DNA of 64,000 nucleotides, from NCBI GenBank assembly GCA_011620595.1, contig WOYX01000058.1, positions 40,053 to 104,052 on the forward strand, read 5' to 3'. The notes below the pieces were generated by a model. The model had not been told where the DNA came from. It made no database searches and saw only the letters and a list, made by a program, of their open reading frames with translations. This DNA is from Bacteroidales bacterium (lineage in GTDB: Bacteria > Bacteroidota > Bacteroidia > Bacteroidales > VadinHA17). How positions within the stretch are numbered: position 1 is the first letter of the stretch; each line of letters opens with the position of its first letter. Positions 9,177 through 16,304 of the stretch are shown here, piece by piece. Position numbers and translations under genes: made by a program.

Positions 9177-9860
9177 TCAGTCGATATGCATTTTTACCCT
9201 GGCGATGTATTTCTCAATGCTTCTTCCCTCATTGCTGTCAGGGTATTTGTCCTGTATCTTTTTGTAAATCTCCAGAGCCCTGGCATAGTCTCCTCCGGTC
9301 TCATACAGCATTCCTGCCTTCATGAGATAGATGGGAGAATGAAATGAGTTATCAGCCATATCGGCAGCCTCAAGGTAGTATTTAATACCCTCACCGGTGT
9401 CACCCAGCTCGACATTGGCATCACCTATAAGCCCTTTGGCCTGGGGGGCCAGTATCTCATCGCTGATCTTGTATTTGTTAAGGTAATCGAGAGCCTCTTC
9501 AAACTGTCCGAGGTGCATCAGTGAGGCTCCGGCATAGAAGTTGGCCAGCTTTCCCGACTTTGTGCTTCTGTATTCATCAGCTATGTCAATGAAACCGAGG
9601 TTGTTGCCGTCACCGTAGAGAGCCAGCTTAAGGGAGTCCTGCCCGAAATACTGTTCTGCCATGAATAACTGACTGAGAGCCTCTTCATTCTTCTTGTTGT
9701 TGAACAATCTGATCAGCCAGATTAGCCCAACCACGACTACGGCTCCGGCCAGCACGTACAAAAGCGGCTTGTAATTCTGCTCCAGGAAATGTTCAGTCTT
9801 TGTCAGTGTCTGTTCAACATTCTCCATTCCCTTGTTGCCGGTATCCTTTTTCTTGCTCAT
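9177..9860 (-). CDS. Membrane-anchored tetratricopeptide repeat protein
   Basis: A 227-residue protein with a charged N-terminus, one membrane helix at about residues 32-51 (LLYVLAGAVVVVGLIWLIRL), and a C-terminal TPR region containing LANFYAGASLMHLGQFEEAL and YARALEIYKKIQDKYPDS. The layout resembles the YfgM family, in which the TPR domain faces the periplasm and works with chaperones near the Sec machinery; that role is inferred, not shown. Transcribed with ribH. A clear TACTTTTG box lies 38 bases upstream. Confidence 0.85.
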   Translation of the reverse strand: MSKKKDTGNKGMENVEQTLTKTEHFLEQNYKPLLYVLAGAVVVVGLIWLIRLFNNKKNEEALSQLFMAEQYFGQDSLKLALYGDGNNLGFIDIADEYRSTKSGKLANFYAGASLMHLGQFEEALDYLNKYKISDEILAPQAKGLIGDANVELGDTGEGIKYYLEAADMADNSFHSPIYLMKAGMLYETGGDYARALEIYKKIQDKYPDSNEGRSIEKYIARVKMHID

Positions 9861-9898
9861 TTCAATGTTCTCTCTTACAGGTCAGAAAAATAACTCCG

Positions 9899-9906
9899 CA
9901 AAAGTA
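9899..9906 (-). promoter_or_regulatory. -7 box (TACTTTTG) of TPR-ribH
   Basis: Reverse complement TACTTTTG matches TAnnTTTG and sits 38 bases upstream of the TPR gene start at 9860, a normal distance for a short untranslated leader. Confidence 0.6.
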
Positions 9907-9992
9907 ATATTTCTCTACTTATTAAAAAATAAAAGCATAAAAAAATGCTCCGGCAGGCGGCAGCCGGGTGAGTGTAAGCATGAGAGATGAAG

Positions 9993-10150
9993 GATGATTG
10001 CCAGGGTTCTTGCCACTGCGGTCGTACCGTTGGTTGATCCGGCGGTTGACCCTGTTCTTGCCCTGGCAGTTGATCTGTCAGTTGACCCTGTTCTTGCCCT
10101 GTCGGTTGATCCGGGGGTTGACTCTGTTTTTGCCCCGCCGGTTGCCTCTG
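9993..10150. repeat. Degenerate 36-base tandem repeat upstream of recF
   Basis: The 338-base gap between the TPR gene and recF (9861-10198) holds the TPR promoter, this repeat and the recF promoter. Units run 10029-10064, 10065-10100 and 10101-10136, each with GGTTGAT or AGTTGAT, then GTTGAC, then TGTTCTTGCCC or a variant. A weaker unit precedes them and a partial one follows. Because 36 is a multiple of three, all frames stay open and give repetitive translations; none has gene-like composition. Confidence 0.8.
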
Positions 10151-10163
10151 CCTTTTCTTTTCT

Positions 10164-10171
10164 TAACTTTG
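10164..10171 (+). promoter_or_regulatory. -7 box (TAACTTTG) of recF
   Basis: Exact TAnnTTTG match, 27 bases upstream of the recF ATG and immediately downstream of the 36-base repeat array. Confidence 0.6.
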
Positions 10172-10198
10172 AAATTCTTTCAGAAGCTATAACTGAAT

Positions 10199-11329
10199 AT
10201 GCACCTTGCCAGGCTGGAACTGACCAATTTCAAGAATTACGGGGAGGTCTCCCTCGATCTCTCACCAGGATTCAACTGCTTTGTGGGAAACAATGGAGTC
10301 GGAAAAACAAACATACTCGACGCAGTGCATTACCTCTCACTCACCAAGAGCTTCTTCAACAATTCTGATGCTCTCAGTATAAAGCACGGTGAGGATTATT
10401 TTATCCTCAAGGGTCTCTTCGTCAGGGATGGCAATACCGATGAACTCTCCTGCGGCTTTCAGAGACAGAAGCAGAAGGTGTTCAGGCTCAACGGCAAGGA
10501 GTACCAGCGCATGTCGGATCATGTGGGCAGATACCCTGTGGTGATGCTTTCCCCGGCTGACAGCATCCTGATCACGGGCCCCGGCGATGAGCGCCGCCGT
10601 TTCATGAATATGATCATCAGCCAGTATGACCCTGTATACCTTGATGCACTCATGCGATATAACAAGGCGCTGATGCAGAGAAACAGGATACTCAGGGAGG
10701 GAGGCCGCGACAGCAGCAGTATGCTTGAGGTCTACGACGAGATGATGCAGCCTGAGGCAGAAGTCATCAACCGCTCACGCAAGGCCCTGACGGATGAGCT
10801 TGTTCCCCTCTTTGCATCCTATTATGCTCAGATATCCGGCGGAGCCGAGAAGGTGGGGATAAGATACAGGTCACATGTCAGTGATGGGGATTTCCGTCAG
10901 CAGCTTGCCAAGGTCCGGGAGAAGGATCTGGCCATGCAGTTCACTACCCTCGGTATACATCGCGACGACCTTCTCTTCGAGATAGACGGCTATTCGGCAC
11001 GTACTACGGCAAGCCAGGGCCAGCAGAAGTCATTCATCGTGGCACTCAAACTGGCAAAGTACGGACTGATAGGAAGAATGAACGGCTTTGCGCCGGCACT
11101 GCTGCTGGATGATATCTTTGACAAGTTTGACAGCAACAGGGTGGAAGAAATAATAAGACTGGTGAGTTCCGGAGAGTTCGGACAGGTGTTCATTACAGAC
11201 ACACAACAGGATCGCATACACCGCATACTCGATACCACCGGCGTCGATTTCAGACTATACCGTATCGGCAGGGGAGGAATAGAGGAGGAGATAACCAACG
11301 GAAGAAAACAGCCAGATGCGCAGGAATAA
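10199..11329 (+). CDS. recF: DNA replication and repair protein RecF
   Basis: RecF is an SMC-like ATPase that, with RecO and RecR, loads RecA at single-strand gaps. The N-terminal HLARLELTNFKNY and Walker A GNNGVGKTN (about 30-38) are typical. The ABC-type signature lies at ASQGQQKSF, and LLLDDIFDKFD provides Walker B and the D-loop. 376 residues is normal length. It overlaps the DUF721 gene downstream by 14 bases. It is not next to dnaA or dnaN, as is usual in this phylum. Confidence 0.96.
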   Translation: MHLARLELTNFKNYGEVSLDLSPGFNCFVGNNGVGKTNILDAVHYLSLTKSFFNNSDALSIKHGEDYFILKGLFVRDGNTDELSCGFQRQKQKVFRLNGKEYQRMSDHVGRYPVVMLSPADSILITGPGDERRRFMNMIISQYDPVYLDALMRYNKALMQRNRILREGGRDSSSMLEVYDEMMQPEAEVINRSRKALTDELVPLFASYYAQISGGAEKVGIRYRSHVSDGDFRQQLAKVREKDLAMQFTTLGIHRDDLLFEIDGYSARTTASQGQQKSFIVALKLAKYGLIGRMNGFAPALLLDDIFDKFDSNRVEEIIRLVSSGEFGQVFITDTQQDRIHRILDTTGVDFRLYRIGRGGIEEEITNGRKQPDAQE

Positions 11330-11606
11330 AACCATAACCATTGGCGAGGCACTGGATGACCTTGTCAGGGAATACAGGCTGGCGCCAAAGCTGAAAGAGG
11401 CATCGGTGCTTAACCTCTGGCAGGGGATCACCGGCAAGGTGATATCCGCCCGAACAAAAAAAATATACCTGAAAGAGGGTGTGCTGCACATCTACCTCAC
11501 CTCTTCAGTGGTGAAAAATGAACTGATGATGCTGCGGGAGTCGCTCTGCAACCAGCTGAATAGCAAGGCAGGAGAGGTGGTGGTCAAAGAGATCGTCGTT
11601 CACTGA
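11316..11606 (+). CDS. DUF721 family protein (DciA-like)
   Basis: A 96-residue DUF721 protein, the family that includes DciA, which loads or recruits the replicative helicase DnaB in bacteria lacking DnaC. Recognisable features are IGEALDDLVREYRL at the N-terminus, the W in LNLWQGITG, and the KH-like core with YLKEGVLHIYLTSSVVKNEL. The start overlaps the recF stop region by 14 bases, a common arrangement that implies co-translation. The family fit is good; helicase loading in this organism is inferred. Confidence 0.88.
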   Translation: MRRNKTITIGEALDDLVREYRLAPKLKEASVLNLWQGITGKVISARTKKIYLKEGVLHIYLTSSVVKNELMMLRESLCNQLNSKAGEVVVKEIVVH

Positions 11607-11671
11607 TGACCGCTCGCCGGCCGGCGCTGACATGTTGACAATCACTGATTAAGGCTGAACTGTCCCGGCCG

Positions 11672-11778
11672 GCGAAGCACTCAGATAACAACATTTGCCG
11701 GCCACGCCTCGCGAAGCACTCAGATAACAACATTTGCCGGCCACCTCGCCAGAAACACTCAGATATCAAAGTTAACCG
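11672..11778. repeat. 39-base direct repeat between convergent genes
   Basis: Two nearly identical units of 39 bases (11672-11710 and 11711-11747) contain GCACTCAGATAACAACA followed by TTTGCCGGCCAC, and a third, partial unit with ACACTCAGATATCAA follows. GGCCGGC palindromes flank and interrupt the array. It lies between the convergent DUF721 gene and the transglutaminase-like gene. No typical terminator is visible in this gap, so the repeats may serve that end. Confidence 0.75.
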
Positions 11779-11811
11779 TTCAGCGATCGCTGTACGAAAA
11801 CCTGTCACATT

Positions 11812-13563
11812 TCAGGATACTTTGTAATCACCCATCCGTATCTCTATCCTGCGATGGTGCCCCTTTGAACTGACAAAATGGTACTCTCTTCCTGCAAAGC
11901 CAAGAACCGCAGATTCTCCTTCATCCAGGTGTATCGTGACCTCTGCTCCGGGGTCGCTGTGCAAAAGCACATTGGCCATCAGAAATGCCTTCTCGGCACC
12001 GTCGCCCCGCCCGAAGTTCCATACCTCATCCGGCTGTGCCATCCTGCCCGAATCATAGATCGACTTGTTTTTCATGCCCGACAGTACTTTATAGATATCG
12101 TCAGCCGATCCACCTGCAAGTGCCGTGTGACATACCGGATTTCTCTCCATGGCAGCCTTGATGAACGGCCTCCAGTCGGCATATTCCATGTCACGGTAGG
12201 CGTAGAGCGCCAGCAGCGACATCTCCGACTGTGATGCCGAAGCCTTTATCTTGCGTATAATATCATCACGGCTGTCCGTGACAACTATTTCCGGAGACAC
12301 TGCTGAAACAAAATCTCTGTCAGCGGACGGAAGCCTTGGCTCTGTTATAGTGAATGCCCTGATATCGATGAACATCCTCCTGACACAGTCGGTATATTCC
12401 GTCGGAAATGATTCGAGGAATCCTGCTTCAAGTTCATTAAGGTCTGACCCTGCCCTTTCCCTCAGAAAGCTCTCAACATCGTTCAGGATGATCCTGCCCG
12501 GTATCGGATCCGGGAAAAACTCTTCGTTGTCCACCTCCGCCAAAAGCTTGTAGCGGGTCTCCTCGTTCATGCCGGCCCTGGATGAGTGCTCATATTCGAA
12601 AAGCTTTTCCAGGGTGATATAATAGGCGGAGCCGGTGCGCAGATAATAATACTGGAAAAGACATTTGTACTCTGACTTGAACCTCAAAAAATTGATAAAT
12701 ACTGCAGGGGTCAGGGATGTAGTAATGAAGTTCCTCAGCTTGTGGCTGAAACTCAGGTAATCATCCCTGTTGATGGTCGCCTTGTCATAGACAGCATGAA
12801 TATGCCCCGTGATGTGTGAGACTATGGTAACCTTTTCATTCTCAAGAGCCCTGCGCGCTTTCCCCGATAACGACGTGCCGTTGAACCACATGTTTCTGGT
12901 CATGATACGGCGGTTGTTGGTGAGAAGCCCCTCCTTCTCATCTATGAAATTCTGCGAGTGCAGAGGAGTGGCTATCATAAATATCTTCTCAAGGGGTATC
13001 TCCCCTACAATGAACATGGCAGCAGCATAAAGCGCCGCCAGACTGACACACTCACCGGCCCCAGTGGTGTAGTGCTCCTTGTGCCTGAAGGCATTCATCG
13101 CCTCCACAGTCTCTGTCTTCCAATATGGTATGACTGAAGAATCATACTTGTCAAGACCGAAATGCTTTCGGATGTCAATACTGAAATAATACCTGTCTCC
13201 CTCATATCCGAAAAGAGCATTTGATTGCTTTAGTAACTCCGTGTCAAAGAAATCAGAGAATCTGGCAATCTCCCTCTCCTTTTCAGTAAGCCCCCAGGTT
13301 TCAAGATCCAGGTTAAAGATATAGTTGTCAATAATATACTGCTTGATGCGGTTGGCCCTGCTGGTGAAATTCTTGCGGTGCATTTCTCTGAACCAGGGGT
13401 CGTCACGCCACTGCCAGATCAGCGGCGACATGATATTTGCCAGCACCAGGGGATAAAAGAGCTCAGGGAAGATAAATATCTCCATATCGGAGAGAGTATA
13501 GGCGGATGAGTATTTCTCAAGCGTCTTCCTGTCAGAAAAGTCGGGAGAAAGTCTGGAAGTCAT
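11812..13563 (-). CDS. Transglutaminase-like protein of unknown role
   Basis: I do not recognise a named family for this 583-residue protein. A transglutaminase-like core is visible: Cys172 in GAGECVSLAALYAAAMF, His202 in ATPLHSQNFID and Asp208, in the order and spacing of a Cys-His-Asp triad. There is no signal peptide or lipobox, so it appears cytoplasmic, which is less common for bacterial transglutaminase-like proteins. The N-terminal and C-terminal parts are rich in charged helices. It follows ndk by 44 bases on the same strand and may share its transcript. A protease or amidase role for the triad is possible; substrate unknown. Confidence 0.75.
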   Translation of the reverse strand: MTSRLSPDFSDRKTLEKYSSAYTLSDMEIFIFPELFYPLVLANIMSPLIWQWRDDPWFREMHRKNFTSRANRIKQYIIDNYIFNLDLETWGLTEKEREIARFSDFFDTELLKQSNALFGYEGDRYYFSIDIRKHFGLDKYDSSVIPYWKTETVEAMNAFRHKEHYTTGAGECVSLAALYAAAMFIVGEIPLEKIFMIATPLHSQNFIDEKEGLLTNNRRIMTRNMWFNGTSLSGKARRALENEKVTIVSHITGHIHAVYDKATINRDDYLSFSHKLRNFITTSLTPAVFINFLRFKSEYKCLFQYYYLRTGSAYYITLEKLFEYEHSSRAGMNEETRYKLLAEVDNEEFFPDPIPGRIILNDVESFLRERAGSDLNELEAGFLESFPTEYTDCVRRMFIDIRAFTITEPRLPSADRDFVSAVSPEIVVTDSRDDIIRKIKASASQSEMSLLALYAYRDMEYADWRPFIKAAMERNPVCHTALAGGSADDIYKVLSGMKNKSIYDSGRMAQPDEVWNFGRGDGAEKAFLMANVLLHSDPGAEVTIHLDEGESAVLGFAGREYHFVSSKGHHRRIEIRMGDYKVS

Positions 13564-13607
13564 GAATATTTTTTATCAGAACAGCGGAACGGTTCTTTTG
13601 TTCGTCG

Positions 13608-14027
13608 TCAGAAGATTTCTATGGCAGGGAAGAAGAACGAAGCTTCTCTCCGGGCATTTTCCGGCGAGTCGGATCCGTGGACCGCATTCTTCTGAACGTC
13701 AGTGGCAAAATCGGCCCTGATGGTTCCCTTTTCAGCCTTGGCCGGATCGGTGCTGCCTATCAGCCTGCGAAACTCCTCAACGGCGTTGGCCTTTCTCAGT
13801 ACCGTTACTATCACCGGTCCGGATGACATGAACTCCACAAGCCCTTTATAGAATCCCCGTTCACGGTGCACGGAGTAAAAATCCTCGGCCTGCTGCCTGG
13901 TAAGCCACAACATCCTTAGAGCCGCAATGGCGAATCCCGAATCGGTGATCCTTGATAGTATCTGACCCGTATACCCTCTGCTGACGGCGTCAGGTTTAAT
14001 AATGGAAAAAGTCATATCAGAGTCCAT
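13608..14027 (-). CDS. ndk: Nucleoside diphosphate kinase
   Basis: Ndk passes the gamma phosphate of ATP to nucleoside diphosphates through a phosphohistidine. The catalytic His117 lies in NAVHGSDSPENA, and SIIKPDAV and GSTDPAKA are family signatures. 139 residues is normal. The start is either ATG 14027 or the in-frame ATG at 14015 (MTFSIIKPDAV), which would match many homologues better. Divergent from nrnA. Confidence 0.95.
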   Translation of the reverse strand: MDSDMTFSIIKPDAVSRGYTGQILSRITDSGFAIAALRMLWLTRQQAEDFYSVHRERGFYKGLVEFMSSGPVIVTVLRKANAVEEFRRLIGSTDPAKAEKGTIRADFATDVQKNAVHGSDSPENARREASFFFPAIEIF

Positions 14028-14082
14028 AACCAGTTATTGATAGAGTTAGTAAGCCAATATTTTAATACTTTTTTATTTTTCT

Positions 14083-14090
14083 TACCTTTG
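14083..14090 (+). promoter_or_regulatory. -7 box (TACCTTTG) of nrnA operon
   Basis: Exact TAnnTTTG match 21 bases before the GTG at 14112. It lies inside the TTG-initiated longer frame from 14037, which argues against that upstream start. Confidence 0.6.
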
Positions 14091-14111
14091 TCGCCTTCAC
14101 AGGTCACGATT

Positions 14112-15152
14112 GTGCCAGAGTTCGGTAAATATACAAAAGAATTAAAGAAGCTCATTGAGGGAGCGGAGCATATTCTGCTCATATGCCACATCAATCCTGA
14201 CGGTGATGCTATCGGCGCCATGCTGGCACTCAGGAGATGGATCATTGCCCATGGTAAGGATCCCCGGATGATATCTCCCAATGCACTTCAGCAGTTCCTT
14301 CTCTGGATGAACGATGTGGATAAGGTTGTTGACTTCCATCACAACCAGGAGGAGGCGTCAAAAATGATCCGTGATGCTGATCTTATCATCATGGTCGATT
14401 TCAACTCCACCTCCAGGATGGGCAAGGCTGAAGAACTGGTGCTCGCATCCAAAGCGAAGAAGGTGATTATAGACCATCATCCCGATCCTGGTAACTTCGC
14501 TGACCTCGTCATCTCCGATACCGGAAGAAGCTCTACATCGGAACTCATATACTTTCTTGTCAACGACATGGAAGGGGAGGAGTTCAACGACAGCGATTTT
14601 TTTACCGCCGTCTATGTGGGAATCATAACCGACACCGGTAACTTCGAGCACGGATACTATACGGGTGATACCATGCGAACCGTGGGCCACCTGCTCGATA
14701 TGGGAGTGGACAAGGAGATAGTTTACAATCACATATTCAGCAACTTTTCGGAAAACAGGATCCGTCTCAAGGGTTTCGCACTGCATAATCGCATGGTGGT
14801 CAACAAGGCACTGCATACCGCATATATATGGCTGACACGCGAGGATCTTGATAGTTTCAGCCATGTCAAGGGCGATACCGAGGGATTTGCCAATGTGTTG
14901 CTGACTATTCAGGGAATTGTGCTCTCCGTGCTCTTCGTGGAACGCAACGGGTTTGTAAAGATGTCGCTTCGTTCCAAAGGCAGCTTCAATGCAAACCAGC
15001 TTTCGCGGCAGTGCTTTAACGGCGGCGGACACCGCAATGCAGCAGGTGGTGAGATGAAAGGCTCAATTGAAGATGTGGTACGCCACTTTGAGAATACCCT
15101 TCCCTTATTCAGGGATGAGCTTGAGGCAGCTGCCGCTGAAATAAAACAATGA
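14112..15152 (+). CDS. nrnA: DHH-family phosphoesterase, NrnA-like (oligoribonuclease/pAp phosphatase)
   Basis: Predicted to degrade short oligoribonucleotides and dephosphorylate 3'-phosphoadenosine 5'-phosphate. Motifs: HINPDGDAIGA (metal site), IIDHHPDPGNF (DHH) and the C-terminal DHHA1 motif GGGHRNAAGG. I chose GTG at 14112 (346 residues) because a promoter box at 14083-14090 lies inside the longer TTG frame beginning at 14037, and because the longer N-terminus does not look like protein. The stop overlaps the following lipoprotein start by four bases. Confidence 0.93.
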   Translation: MPEFGKYTKELKKLIEGAEHILLICHINPDGDAIGAMLALRRWIIAHGKDPRMISPNALQQFLLWMNDVDKVVDFHHNQEEASKMIRDADLIIMVDFNSTSRMGKAEELVLASKAKKVIIDHHPDPGNFADLVISDTGRSSTSELIYFLVNDMEGEEFNDSDFFTAVYVGIITDTGNFEHGYYTGDTMRTVGHLLDMGVDKEIVYNHIFSNFSENRIRLKGFALHNRMVVNKALHTAYIWLTREDLDSFSHVKGDTEGFANVLLTIQGIVLSVLFVERNGFVKMSLRSKGSFNANQLSRQCFNGGGHRNAAGGEMKGSIEDVVRHFENTLPLFRDELEAAAAEIKQ

Positions 15153-15649
15153 AACAGATCTTTACAATAATTATGCTCCTTATCGCTGTCAGCTGTCAGA
15201 ACAAGCCTGACAGCAACAGCAGATCAAAGGCGCCATCCGAGGCAGACCTGATAGAGATGAACAGGTCACTGATTACACGTGACCGTATGGAGATTACTGA
15301 CTTCATCAGTAAAAGCGACATACCCTTCACCGAAACCGGAACCGGACTCTGGTACAACGTAATCACCGAGGGAACGGGAGACAAAGTCGCCATGGGCGAC
15401 AATGTGACCTTTGACTATGAATGCACTCTCATAAACGGAGAGCGCTGCTACAGCGGTTCTCAGACAATAAGGGTGGGCTATGCGGATGCCGGGAGCGGAG
15501 TGACTGAAGGACTCCAGATGATGACAAAAGGAAGCGATTATCTTTTCATAATACCCCCTTACCTCGCTTATGGTCATACCGGCGACGGTGATATGATACC
15601 GGGCCGTGCAATACTGCTCTACAGGATCAGAATCAAGGAGATCAATTAG
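15149..15649 (+). CDS. FKBP-type peptidyl-prolyl isomerase lipoprotein (GldI-like)
   Basis: A 166-residue lipoprotein: a short hydrophobic signal ending in the lipobox IAVSC, a spacer, then an FKBP domain with WYNVITEGTG, VTFDYECTL, and IPPYLAYG. Such isomerases in this phylum, including GldI of gliding bacteria, help fold exported proteins at the membrane. Several active-site aromatics of canonical FKBP are changed, so isomerase activity is not certain. Co-translated with nrnA (four-base overlap) and followed by a second FKBP lipoprotein. Confidence 0.88.
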   Translation: MKQIFTIIMLLIAVSCQNKPDSNSRSKAPSEADLIEMNRSLITRDRMEITDFISKSDIPFTETGTGLWYNVITEGTGDKVAMGDNVTFDYECTLINGERCYSGSQTIRVGYADAGSGVTEGLQMMTKGSDYLFIIPPYLAYGHTGDGDMIPGRAILLYRIRIKEIN

Positions 15650-15682
15650 TTTGGAACAGTTTTTGCTGCAAAGAGGGAAACA

Positions 15683-16204
15683 TTGAAAAACAGGATGAGA
15701 AGTTCACTATATGCAGTCGCAGCCGTGGCCCTGGCTGCAATAATAGCATCATGTAACCCGGCAAAAGCGTACGAAGAGGAAGAGAAGAGCCTTATAGCTT
15801 CCTATATAGCTGAAAATAATATCAATATTGCTCCTGACTCTGATGGCCTTTATTATATTGAAAAGGTGCCCGGTACAGGCGAGCTTATCAAAACAGGAGA
15901 TTCCGTGGGGGTCTACTATACCCTCTTCTTCCTCACCGGAGAACAGGTTCAGAGCAATGTGGAAGCAGACACCCCATACAGGCTGAGGGTCGGATCCTAC
16001 GAGGCTATTGAGGGATGGTCACTGGGACTCAGGTATATGAAACTGGGTACGAAGGCACAGATCCTGCTTCCTTCCAGCCTGGCATACGGATCAATGGGAT
16101 TTGGGTACTACGATTACTATGGCAACTATTACTCGGTGATTCCCGGCTATACTCCTCTGCTATACCAGATGGAGGTGGTTGAACTCGTCAGGGCCAGGAA
16201 ATAA
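15683..16204 (+). CDS. Second FKBP-type isomerase lipoprotein
   Basis: A 173-residue lipoprotein with signal and lipobox IIASC, then an FKBP-like domain (GLYYIEKVPGTG, VGVYYTLFF, LLPSSLAYGS). A tyrosine/glycine-rich loop (GFGYYDYYGNYYS) is inserted before the last strand. The start may be TTG at 15683, which has AAGAGGG seven bases upstream, or the in-frame ATG at 15695; both keep the signal peptide. The gene follows a related lipoprotein by 33 bases, suggesting duplication and divergence. A strong terminator follows. Confidence 0.86.
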   Translation: MKNRMRSSLYAVAAVALAAIIASCNPAKAYEEEEKSLIASYIAENNINIAPDSDGLYYIEKVPGTGELIKTGDSVGVYYTLFFLTGEQVQSNVEADTPYRLRVGSYEAIEGWSLGLRYMKLGTKAQILLPSSLAYGSMGFGYYDYYGNYYSVIPGYTPLLYQMEVVELVRARK

Positions 16205-16251
16205 TCTGAACATTTATACAATTAGCCTCTTCCCATACCAGGACAAAAAGC

Positions 16252-16288
16252 GGGGCTGCCTCTTCTGTTGTCATAGAGAGGCAGCCCC
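16252..16288. terminator. Bidirectional hairpin terminator
   Basis: GGGGCTGCCTCT (16252-16263) pairs perfectly with AGAGGCAGCCCC (16277-16288) around a 13-base loop, between the convergent FKBP gene and the sortilin-like gene. A T-rich tract (TTGATTGATTGTTTTC) follows on the plus strand. Confidence 0.85.
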
Positions 16289-16304
16289 TTGATTGATTGT
16301 TTTC

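Noticed and set aside
9994-10368. Reading frames translating the 36-base repeat (VDPVLAL-type repeats)
   Set aside because: Repeat length is a multiple of three, so frames stay open by chance; one runs into recF in another frame and none has a sensible end.
14315-14323. Perfect DnaA box TGTGGATAA
   Set aside because: Single copy inside the nrnA coding sequence; no cluster and no AT-rich unwinding region beside it, so not evidence of an origin.
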